A stretch of DNA of 64,000 nucleotides from DASUPK01 sp963774305. Its GTDB lineage: Bacteria > Actinomycetota > Thermoleophilia > Solirubrobacterales > 70-9. Positions 48,327 to 55,138 of the stretch are shown here, piece after piece. Location: assembly GCA_963774305.1 (NCBI GenBank), contig CAVZEM010000003.1, positions 62,001-126,000 of the forward strand, read 5' to 3'. Numbering within the stretch: position 1 is the stretch's first letter; every line of letters begins with the position of its first letter. The notes below the pieces were generated by a model that had not been told where the DNA came from, searched no databases, and worked only from the letters and a program-made list of their open reading frames with translations. The position numbers and the translations under genes are program-made.

Positions 48327-49538
48327 TCAGGCAGTCGGCGAGGCGATCAGCTCTTCGACGGCGTCAGCGGCCGCGGGCGCCCCTCCGGCCTGCTCGAACG
48401 AGCGCCCGAGCGAGCGCGCCGCGTCCCGGTAGGACCCGGAGAGCAGCTCGTCGGCGGTCGCGCGAATCCCCTCCGGCGTCACATCCCGGCCGCTGATCGT
48501 GCGGCCGGCGCCGAGCTCCTGGACACGTGCTGCGATGATCGCCTGCTCGACTGACTGCGGATAGAGGAGCAGGGGAACACCCAGGGCAAGTGCCTCGTTC
48601 ACGCTGTTCATGCCCGCGTGAGTGATGAACAGCCGGGCCCGCCGTAGGACTGCGAGCTGAGGAACGGATTGCCGCACCAGGCAGTTCGGCGGAACGGGCC
48701 CCAGCGAGTCGCGCTCGAAGTTGCGCCCGACGGAGAGCACGAGCTTGTAGTCCGCGCCGGCGAACGCATCGATGCAGGCACGAAAGAAGCTCGACCCGGG
48801 CGACTGGACGGTGCCCATCGAGACGTAGACCGGCGGGGGGCCGTCCAGGCCACTCATGAGCTCATCGTCGGGCTCCTCAGTCGAGCGCAGCATGGGTCCA
48901 ACGAATCGCACCGACTCGTCGAAGCGCTCTGAGTGGGGTTGAAAGGCCCGGGACGTGTAGACGAGGGTCAATCGGTCGCGAAACACGAACATGTCGAAGA
49001 GCCCTCCCAGGTCGACGCCGTGTGCACGTCGCAGGCGCCTGCGAGCAGCGAGGAAGCGGATGTAGCCGGGCGCCCCTCTGCTCGCCGTAAGCAGGTACTG
49101 GAGGGCCGATGTGTGCTCACGTAGGAGACCTGGGTCGATCGGGAGCGCGGTCAGCGACGCTACCGCCGGCGTTTCCCGCGCTCTGGCGGCCAAACGGCCC
49201 CAGGGGCACATCGAGTCGCTGACCACCACCGCGGGCCGCTCGCGCCGGAGCTCGGAGAGGGCGAAGGGCAGGAGATCCTCGGTGGCGCGGGCGAGCACCG
49301 CCGCAATTCGGAGCAGATTCGTGGGGAGCCGGGAATGGTCGTAACTGAGGTGCGCTCCGTAGCTCCGGAACTCCGCGCCCTGGCGCTCGATCTGCGTCCG
49401 GAACTGATCTCCCGTGTAGTAGAGGACCCTGTTGCCGCGGCGGGTGAGCTCGGCAATGAGCGGGAGGCTGGGATTCACATGCCCCGCGGCCGGGAGGTTG
49501 AAGAAGACCAGGTTGTTGGGTTTCCCCTCCCGCTCCAC
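48327..49538 (-). CDS. MGT-type (GT1) glycosyltransferase
   Basis: UDP-sugar-dependent transferase of the macrolide glycosyltransferase group, 403 residues, probably glycosylating a lipid or small molecule. N-terminal acceptor half FFNLPAAGHVNPSLPLIAEL (catalytic His in GHVNP) and C-terminal donor half VYVSMGTVQSPG, LVRQSVPQLAVLRRARLFIT, HAGMNSVNEALALGVPLLL and YPQSVEQ. The GTG start at 49538 has GATACT 6 nt upstream on the minus strand. Divergent from the TudS-like gene and convergent with hisC (9 nt apart). Confidence 0.93.
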   Translation of the reverse strand: MEREGKPNNLVFFNLPAAGHVNPSLPLIAELTRRGNRVLYYTGDQFRTQIERQGAEFRSYGAHLSYDHSRLPTNLLRIAAVLARATEDLLPFALSELRRERPAVVVSDSMCPWGRLAARARETPAVASLTALPIDPGLLREHTSALQYLLTASRGAPGYIRFLAARRRLRRAHGVDLGGLFDMFVFRDRLTLVYTSRAFQPHSERFDESVRFVGPMLRSTEEPDDELMSGLDGPPPVYVSMGTVQSPGSSFFRACIDAFAGADYKLVLSVGRNFERDSLGPVPPNCLVRQSVPQLAVLRRARLFITHAGMNSVNEALALGVPLLLYPQSVEQAIIAARVQELGAGRTISGRDVTPEGIRATADELLSGSYRDAARSLGRSFEQAGGAPAAADAVEELIASPTA

Positions 49539-49544
49539 GGGTCG

Positions 49545-49550
49545 AGTATC
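49545..49550 (-). promoter_or_regulatory. -10 box of the glycosyltransferase gene (leaderless type)
   Basis: GATACT on the minus strand, 6 nt before the GTG at 49538. Confidence 0.55.
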
Positions 49551-49592
49551 GCATCGGCTCCGCCCAGCTCACTCGCGGAGCCGGACTCGCGG

Positions 49593-49598
49593 TAGGGT
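49593..49598 (+). promoter_or_regulatory. -10 box of the TudS-like gene (leaderless type)
   Basis: TAGGGT ends 7 nt before the GTG at 49606. Confidence 0.55.
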
Positions 49599-49605
49599 CG
49601 TTCGC

Positions 49606-50277
49606 GTGGGCGAGGGTAAAGACGTGGTCCTCTCTGAGCGCCTCAAGGACGAGCGCGGTAAGCGGGTCGTCTTCGTCTCTTACTGCCTCCTCAACGAGAA
49701 CACGCGCTACCTCGGCGGCGCCTTTCATTCCGGGGCCGTCCCGGAGATAGTCGAGCTCCAGCGTCGAGGGGTGGGGATCCATCAGATGAGATGCCCGGAG
49801 CGCCAGGCTTGGGGTGGCACGCTGAAGCGCCTCATGATTCCGGCGTACGGCTCGAAGGGCACCCGGCTCTATCGGCTTCGAACGCCGCTGCTCAAGCTCT
49901 TCGTCTGGTACACGCGCCTGGTCTACTGGCGGTTGGCGCGAGTGGTCGTCAGTGACATTGAGGATTACGAGCGCTCGGGGGTGAGTGTTGTCGCGATCGT
50001 CGGTGTCGGTGCCTCGCCCTCGTGCGGCGTCACGACCACGCTCGATCTGCGCCGTTCGTTCGAGGTGATCGCAAGCTGCCCGTTGACCGAGTTGGATCGC
50101 GAGACGATCAATCGGACTGCGATCGCCGACTGTCGCATCGCCGGCGAGGGGCTGTTCCTGCGCACGCTCAAGCGTCAGCTCGCCCGCAAGAAAGCAAGCA
50201 TCCCCTTCGCGGAATACGACTTGGTGGCCGAGATGCACGGCACCCCGCAGACCGGGATGGAAATTCCCACGGGCTGA
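49606..50277 (+). CDS. TudS/DUF523-related protein (possible desulfurase)
   Basis: 223-residue protein resembling the DUF523/TudS group, whose studied members use a cluster held by three Cys to remove sulfur from thiouracil. Cys-bearing loops match in order: VSYCLLNENTRYLGG (about residue 26), IHQMRCPERQAWGG (about 64) and VGASPSCGVTTTLD (about 141). A long amphipathic insert (KLFVWYTRLVYWRLARVVV) lies between the second and third, which suggests membrane contact. Function is inferred from the Cys pattern only. It is followed by the aromatic leader region. Confidence 0.65.
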   Translation: MGEGKDVVLSERLKDERGKRVVFVSYCLLNENTRYLGGAFHSGAVPEIVELQRRGVGIHQMRCPERQAWGGTLKRLMIPAYGSKGTRLYRLRTPLLKLFVWYTRLVYWRLARVVVSDIEDYERSGVSVVAIVGVGASPSCGVTTTLDLRRSFEVIASCPLTELDRETINRTAIADCRIAGEGLFLRTLKRQLARKKASIPFAEYDLVAEMHGTPQTGMEIPTG

Positions 50278-50286
50278 CGGCGCGCC

Positions 50287-50315
50287 GTGACAACGCGGGA
50301 TGGCTCTGCTTCAAT
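50287..50315 (+). promoter_or_regulatory. Promoter of the aromatic leader peptide and DAHP synthase gene
   Basis: -35 GTGACA (50287-50292), 17-nt spacer, -10 TTCAAT (50310-50315). The -10 ends 9 nt before the leader ATG, so the leader peptide would be made from a leaderless transcript. Confidence 0.65.
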
Positions 50316-50324
50316 GTCTCGCGA

Positions 50325-50411
50325 ATGAAACACGGCACGCACACCGCTTCGCTCACGAGCCGCTTCGCGGCTCCCACGCGTGCCTATTTCTACTTTTGGC
50401 GATTTATCTAG
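50325..50411 (+). CDS. Aromatic-rich leader peptide (28 residues)
   Basis: Starts MKHGTHTASLTSRFAAPTRA and ends YFYFWRFI before TAG at 50409-50411. Six of the seven residues 21-27 are Tyr, Phe or Trp (Y21 F22 Y23 F24 W25 R26 F27), a composition expected only if ribosome stalling on aromatic codons is selected. It has its own promoter and sits 149 nt before the DAHP synthase start, the first enzyme of aromatic synthesis. No ribosome site is needed if it is leaderless. I know no protein family for it; the leader role is an inference, but a strong one. Confidence 0.85.
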   Translation: MKHGTHTASLTSRFAAPTRAYFYFWRFI

Positions 50412-50489
50412 GCGTCCGGCCCGCGGCTGCCACCAGCCGCTGACGCAGAAGCACCACCCGCCGGGCGCCGTCTCAGCCGTCGACGGTGC
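50411..50489 (+). promoter_or_regulatory. Attenuator-like alternative RNA structures
   Basis: Two exclusive folds follow the leader stop. Fold 1: GGCGTCCGGC (50411-50420) pairs over 10 bp, one G-U, with GCCGGGCGCC (50460-50469), enclosing hairpin GCGGCTG/CAGCCGC (50423-50440). Fold 2: GCGCCGTC (50465-50472) pairs with GACGGTGC (50482-50489), one G-U. Bases 50465-50469 are shared, so only one can form. A ribosome stalled on Tyr/Phe/Trp codons leaves 50411-50420 free (fold 1); one at the stop codon covers it and allows fold 2. Fold 2 lacks a U-tract, so its terminating power is unproved. A smaller hairpin GAGCCG/CGGCTC (50357-50373) lies within the leader ORF. Confidence 0.7.
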
Positions 50490-50560
50490 ACGAACGCCGC
50501 CGCCGAGTGATCCGCAACCCAAGGACCATCGCCAGACCAGTAGAAAGAAGGAGCTTCAGG

Positions 50561-51656
50561 ATGAATTTCGAGATGAAGGAGCTACCGAGACAGCAGTCGG
50601 ACCGCGTCCGCGACCAGCGGATCGAGCGGGTCGTCGAGCTGGTGTCGCCGGCCGAGATTCTCGAGGACCTGCCACTGGGGCCGAAGCGAGAGGACGCGGT
50701 GCTCGGTCATCGCGCCGAGGTCAAGTCCGTGCTGGACCGCGAGGACGATCGCCTGCTCGTCGTGGTCGGCCCGTGCAGCGTGCACGACCCCGAGGCGGCA
50801 ATGGACTACGCGCAGCGTCTCAGCGCGCGAGCCGCGGACCTCAGGGGCGACCTCTGCATCGCCATGCGCACCTACTTCGAGAAGCCGCGCACGACGACCG
50901 GGTGGAAGGGCCTGATCAACGACCCGCACCTCGACGATTCGAGGGACGTCAACCTCGGGCTGCACACAGCACGCCGCCTTCTGCTCGACGTCACCGATCT
51001 CGGGCTGGCGGTCGGCTGCGAGTTCCTCGACCCGATCACGCCGCAGTACATCTCCGACGTCGTGGCCTGGGGCGCGATCGGAGCCCGCACGACCGAGAGC
51101 CAGATCCATCGCCAGCTCGCCTCCGGCCTCTCCATGCCTGTCGGCTTCAAGAACGGCACCGCGGGCAGCATCAAGCTGGCCGTCGACGCCGTTCGTGCGG
51201 CCGCCGGGCCACATGCCTTCGCCGGCGTGGACGTCAGCGGCACGCCGGCGATCCTCTACACGGAGGGCAACCCGGACTGTCACGTGATCCTGCGCGGCGG
51301 GAAGGGGGCGCCGAACTACGACGCCGACAGCGTGGCGAGCGCGCTCGAACAGCTCGGCGACGCCGATGTGCGGCGAGCGGATCGTCATCGACGCCTCCCA
51401 CGACAACAGCGGCAAGGACCACGAGCGACAGCCGCAGGTGGTCAGCGAGATCGCCGACCAGGTCGCGGCTGGGAACGGCGCGATCGTCGGGGTGATGATG
51501 GAGTCGTTCCTGGTCGCCGGCCGGCAGGACCTCGAATCCGACGGGGACCTGATCTACGGCCAGTCGATCACCGACGCCTGCATGGATTGGGACACGACCG
51601 TGCTGACCCTGGACCGGCTCGCCTCGGCCGTGCGAAAGCGCCGCGAAGCCGGCTGA
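50561..51656 (+). CDS. aroF: 3-deoxy-7-phosphoheptulonate (DAHP) synthase, class I, one frameshift
   Basis: First enzyme of the shikimate pathway, condensing PEP and erythrose 4-phosphate. Class I alpha marks: LLVVVGPCSVHDPEAAMDYA, RTYFEKPRTTTGWKGLINDP, CEFLDPITPQYISDVVAWGA, GARTTESQIHRQLASGLSMP and VGFKNGTAGSIKLAVDA. After ALEQLGDA the frame breaks (51360-51371); the next frame gives GERIVIDASHDNSGKDHERQ and GQSITDACMDWDTTVLTLD to the stop at 51656. One extra base accounts for it; about 364 residues when joined. ATG at 50561 has AGAAGGAG 7 nt upstream; longer frames enter the attenuator. The symbol (F, G or H type) is not certain. Confidence 0.92.
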
Positions 51657-51658
51657 CC

Positions 51659-51664
51659 TAGGTT
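51659..51664 (+). promoter_or_regulatory. -10 box of tyrA (leaderless type)
   Basis: TAGGTT ends 6 nt before the tyrA ATG, right behind the DAHP synthase stop. Confidence 0.6.
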
Positions 51665-51670
51665 CTGCCC

Positions 51671-52747
51671 ATGAAGATCGCCGTCCTCGGCGTCGGGCTG
51701 ATCGGGGGTTCGATCGGGCTCGCCGCCCGCGCCAGACTCGATGCCGAGGTCGCCGGGTTCGATCCCGACCGCGAGCTGCTCGACCGGGCGACGGATCTGG
51801 GCGCGATCGACTCGGGGCACGACTCGGTCGCATCCGCGGTGGAGGGCGCCGAGCTGGTCTTCTGCGCCGCCCCGGTGATGGCGCTCCCGGGCCTGGCGGC
51901 GGAGGCCCTCGAGGCGGCGGGCGAGGACACGGCGGTCACGGACGTGGGGTCGGTGAAGCGTGACGTGATCGCCGCACTGGGGTCGGACAGCCGCTTCATC
52001 GGCGGGCATCCGCTCGCCGGCGCCGAGACCTCCGGGGTCGAGAACTCACACGCCGATCTCTTCGACGGCGCCCGCTGGTACCTCACGCCGACCTCCAACA
52101 CCGGCGGAGTCCTCTACGACCGGGTCCAGCGCGCGATCGCCGACATCGGCGCGCGTCCCCAGGCGATCGAGGCCGAGACACACGACCGGTTGATGGCGAC
52201 GATCAGCCACCTCCCACACGTCGTGGCGAACGTCCTCGTCACGCAGGCCGCGACGGCCCTCAGCGAGGAGTCCGAGCACCTGCCGGAGGTGGGCCCCAGC
52301 TTCCGCGATGCCACGCGAGTCGCGGGAGCGAACCCCGCGATCTGGGCCGACATCTTCGCCGGAAACCGTGAGGCCGTCGCCGCCGAGATCGACGCCGCCG
52401 TCGCCAGGCTCAGCGAGGCGGCGGACTTGATCCGCTCCGGCGACCGCGATGCCGTGACCGCCTGGCACGAACAGGCGGGGAGCCGCCGCCGCGAGCTGAT
52501 CGAGACCGAGATCGCCGGCGGGCCCCTCCACGAGCTGCGTGTCCGGGTGCCGAACCGGCCGGGGATCGTTGCCGAACTAGCCCTGGAGCTCGGCCGGGCG
52601 GGCGTCAACATCGAGGACATGGCGCTCTACCCCGCGGCGGACATGACCTCCGGCGCGATCTCCCTCTACATCGCCGGGGATGACGAGGCGGCGCGCGCGG
52701 AGAAGCTGGTCCGGGACCTGGGCCACGACGTCTCGCGAGCCGAATGA
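51671..52747 (+). CDS. tyrA: Prephenate dehydrogenase TyrA with C-terminal ACT domain
   Basis: NAD(P)-dependent oxidative decarboxylation of prephenate (or arogenate) to the tyrosine precursor; 358 residues. Rossmann loop VLGVGLIGGSIG, VTDVGSVKRDVI, FIGGHPLAGAETSGVENSHA (catalytic His), MATISHLPHVVANVL and FRDATRVAGANPAIWADIF. Residues about 280-355 form an ACT domain (HELRVRVPNRPGIVAELALE), so feedback inhibition by an amino acid, probably tyrosine, is expected. The ATGA end overlaps aroA. Confidence 0.95.
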   Translation: MKIAVLGVGLIGGSIGLAARARLDAEVAGFDPDRELLDRATDLGAIDSGHDSVASAVEGAELVFCAAPVMALPGLAAEALEAAGEDTAVTDVGSVKRDVIAALGSDSRFIGGHPLAGAETSGVENSHADLFDGARWYLTPTSNTGGVLYDRVQRAIADIGARPQAIEAETHDRLMATISHLPHVVANVLVTQAATALSEESEHLPEVGPSFRDATRVAGANPAIWADIFAGNREAVAAEIDAAVARLSEAADLIRSGDRDAVTAWHEQAGSRRRELIETEIAGGPLHELRVRVPNRPGIVAELALELGRAGVNIEDMALYPAADMTSGAISLYIAGDDEAARAEKLVRDLGHDVSRAE

Positions 52748-54067
52748 CGCGGTTCGATCCGGCTGGGCCGCTTCGCGGCGAGCTGCGGCCCCCGCCCGAC
52801 AAGTCCGTGACTCATCGGGCGGCGCTGATCGGAGCGATGGCCGACGGCCCGACGAGGGTCACCGGGTACCTCGACTCCGAGGACACGAGGGCGACGCTCC
52901 GGGCGGTCGCGGCGGTTGGGGCCGAGGTGCGCGTGGGGGAGCCCGACGAGCACGGCGGCCTCTTCGTGGAGATCGAGGGGGTGGGCCTCCGCGGCGCGCG
53001 CCCCGCCGAGATCGACGTCGGCAATGCCGGGACGCTGCTGCGGATCATGCCGGGGTGGCTGGTGGGACAGCCCGATGGCGAGTGGACCTTCGACGGCGAC
53101 GACTCGATCCGCCGCCGCCCCGTGGACCGGATCGCGGAGCCGCTGCGCCTGATGGGAGCGGACGTCGACTGCCGCGACGGCCGCCTGCCGCCGCTTCGGG
53201 TGCGCGGCTCGCGGATCCACGGCATCGACTACGAGATGCCGATCGCGAGCGCCCAGGTGAAGTCCTGTCTGCTGCTCGCCGGGCTGTTGGCCGAGAGCGA
53301 GACGGCGATCCACGAGCCGCTATGGACCCGCGATCACACCGAGCGGATGCTGGCCGCCATGGGCGCCGCCATCCGCCGAGAGGGCGACGCGCTGATCGTC
53401 TCCCCGGCGGAGCGCCTGGAGGCGGGCGACGTCCCAGTACCCGGCGACTTCTCCTCGGCCGCATTCTTCATCGCCGGAGCGCTGCTGGTGCCTGGCAGCG
53501 AGGTCGATCTGCGAGAGGTCGGCATCAATCGCAACCGCATCGGCCTGCTCTCCATCCTCTCCCGGATGGGCGTCGAGATGGGCGGCGCGCACGAGGAGGG
53601 GAGGGCGATGACGGTGCATGACATCCGCGAACCGGGTCCGGAGCCGATCGCGACGCTGCACGTCCGGAGCACGGAGCTCCATGGCACCGAGATCACCGCC
53701 GCCGACGTCCCCGCCGCGATCGACGAGCTGCCGCTGCTCGCGCTGCTCGCCTGCTTCGCCGACGGCGAGACCGTGGTCGGCGGTGCCGAGGAGCTCCGTG
53801 CCAAGGAGTCGGACCGGATCGCCGGTGTGGTCGAGGGCCTGTCGGGCCTCGGCGCGGACATCGAGGCGCGGCCCGACGGCTTTGCGGTTCGCGGGACGGG
53901 CGGCCTGCGGGGCGGGAGGATCGACGCCGGCGGCGACCACCGCCTGGCGATGATGGGCGCGATCGCCGGCCTCGCCTCACACGGAGGGCGTCGAGGTGGA
54001 CGGCTTCGAGGCCGTTGCCGTCAGCTACCCGCGCTTCGAGCGCGACCTGCGCGCGCTACTCGCCTGA
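52744..54067 (+). CDS. aroA: EPSP synthase AroA, one frameshift near the end
   Basis: 5-enolpyruvylshikimate-3-phosphate synthase, sixth step of the shikimate pathway. Marks: PPPDKSVTHRAALIGAMADG, GNAGTLLRIMPGWLVGQPDG, ASAQVKSCLLLAGLLAE, GDFSSAAFFIAGALLVPGSE, DELPLLALLACFADGETVV and ELRAKESDRIAGVVEGLSGL. After DHRLAMMGAIAGLASH the frame breaks at about 53981-53986; the next frame reads EGVEVDGFEAVAVSYPRFER and stops at 54067. Deleting one G from CACGGAGGG restores about 440 residues. Uncorrected, the ORF runs to 54222 over the cupin gene. Confidence 0.93.
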
Positions 54068-54400
54068 GTTCTGCTGGGAGGGGTGACCGTCCCCGGGCCA
54101 CGGGGAGAGCACCATCAGCAGCCGGGAGTCCTCGACCGCCTGCACCTCGTGGCGCTCCTTGGGGTCGAAGATCGCGAGCAGCCCCGGGCCGCCGGCCGCC
54201 CACTTGCCGTCGGGGGTGTTGAGCTCGACGTTCCCGTCGATGACGAGCAGCCAGGCGCGCTCGTGAACCTGGTGCTCCTGGAGCTGCTCGCCCTTGGGCA
54301 GGTTGATGACGATCGCCCGGCCCTCGGAATCCGAGTCGAGGACCTGCGGCTGGTGCGGCTCCACCTGCAACTCGTTGAGGTTCCAGCTCTCCATCGGCAC
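54056..54400 (-). CDS. Small cupin-domain protein
   Basis: Single cupin barrel of 114 residues: VEPHQPQVLDSDSEGRAIVI, LQEHQVHERAWLLVIDGNVE (cupin motif 1 with His pair), and FDPKERHEVQAVEDSRLLMV (motif 2). Typical of metal- or ligand-binding regulators; function unknown. GTG at 54400 is preferred because TATAGA ends 7 nt upstream on the minus strand; ATG at 54424 and 54394 are alternatives. It overlaps the corrected end of aroA by 12 nt, tail to tail. Confidence 0.82.
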   Translation of the reverse strand: MPMESWNLNELQVEPHQPQVLDSDSEGRAIVINLPKGEQLQEHQVHERAWLLVIDGNVELNTPDGKWAAGGPGLLAIFDPKERHEVQAVEDSRLLMVLSPWPGDGHPSQQNSGE

Positions 54401-54457
54401 GTGGGACTCTATATCCGAGCACATCAGGCGCGACCGCTGGGTGCAGGGGAAACCCTT

Positions 54458-54494
54458 GATGCGAGGGCGCGCCGCAGGCGCGACCCGTTTAATG
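54458..54494 (+). repeat. Hairpin element copy B (GATGCGAGGG ... ACCCGTTTAATG)
   Basis: Arms GGGCGCGCC and GGCGCGACCC around GCA, then GTTTAATG, 5 nt before the cmk ATG. Same design as copies at 30884 and 56712. Confidence 0.5.
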
Positions 54495-54499
54495 AAGGA

Positions 54500-55138
54500 A
54501 TGGTGATCGCGATCGACGGCCCCGCCGGGGCCGGCAAGTCAACCGTGGCCAGGGGTGTCGCCAGGGCGCTCGGCTTCACCTACCTCGACTCCGGAGCCAT
54601 GTACCGCTGCGTGGCGCTGGCAGCGCTCGACCGGGGCTTGGACCTCGACGACGGCGAGCGGCTCGGGGAGATGGCGTGGGAACTCGCCATCGGCTTCGAC
54701 GGCGATTCGATCCAGCTGGACGGGAAGCCCGCGGGAGGCAGGATCCGGTCCCCCGAGGTGACGGTCGCGGCCTCCAAGATCTCGGTGCATCCCCAGGTGA
54801 GGCAGGCGATGGTGAAGCGTCAGCGGGAGCTGATCGCGGCGGGCAACTACGTCGCCGAGGGCCGCGACATCGGCACGGTGGTCAGCCCGGACTCGCCGCT
54901 GAAGGTGTTCCTGACGGCGAGCGAGGAGGAGCGGGCTCGCCGCCGCGCGGCCCAGACGGGCGAGTCGGTGGCAGAGGTTCGCGAGGCGATCGGCGACCGC
55001 GACCGGCGTGACCGCGGCCGCGAGCACGGCGCCCTGCGCGCCGCCGACGATTCGGTTGCCCTCGACACGACTGACCTGTCCCCGGACGAGGTCGTGGAGC
55101 GGATCTCCGAACTGGCCCGCGAAAGGGGGCTCGCCTGA
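54500..55138 (+). CDS. cmk: Cytidylate kinase
   Basis: Phosphorylates CMP and dCMP with ATP; 212 residues. P-loop AIDGPAGAGKSTVARGVARA at the start, YLDSGAMYRCVALAAL, the CMP-binding insert region PEVTVAASKISVHPQVRQAM, YVAEGRDIGTVV and the lid FLTASEEERARRRAAQ. The ATG lies 6 nt after TTTAAT at the end of repeat copy B; GTG at 54503 is possible. cmk-der is a common gene pair, and the stop overlaps the der start (TGATG). Confidence 0.95.
   Translation: MVIAIDGPAGAGKSTVARGVARALGFTYLDSGAMYRCVALAALDRGLDLDDGERLGEMAWELAIGFDGDSIQLDGKPAGGRIRSPEVTVAASKISVHPQVRQAMVKRQRELIAAGNYVAEGRDIGTVVSPDSPLKVFLTASEEERARRRAAQTGESVAEVREAIGDRDRRDRGREHGALRAADDSVALDTTDLSPDEVVERISELARERGLA

Noticed and set aside
50357..50373. 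GAGCCG/CGGCTC hairpin as a terminator of the TudS-like gene
   Set aside because: It lies inside the aromatic leader ORF and is not directly followed by a U-run; it fits the attenuator region better.
51358..51372. Programmed +1 frameshifting in aroF
   Set aside because: No slippery codon, internal ribosome site or pausing structure seen, and eight similar breaks occur nearby; sequence error is simpler.
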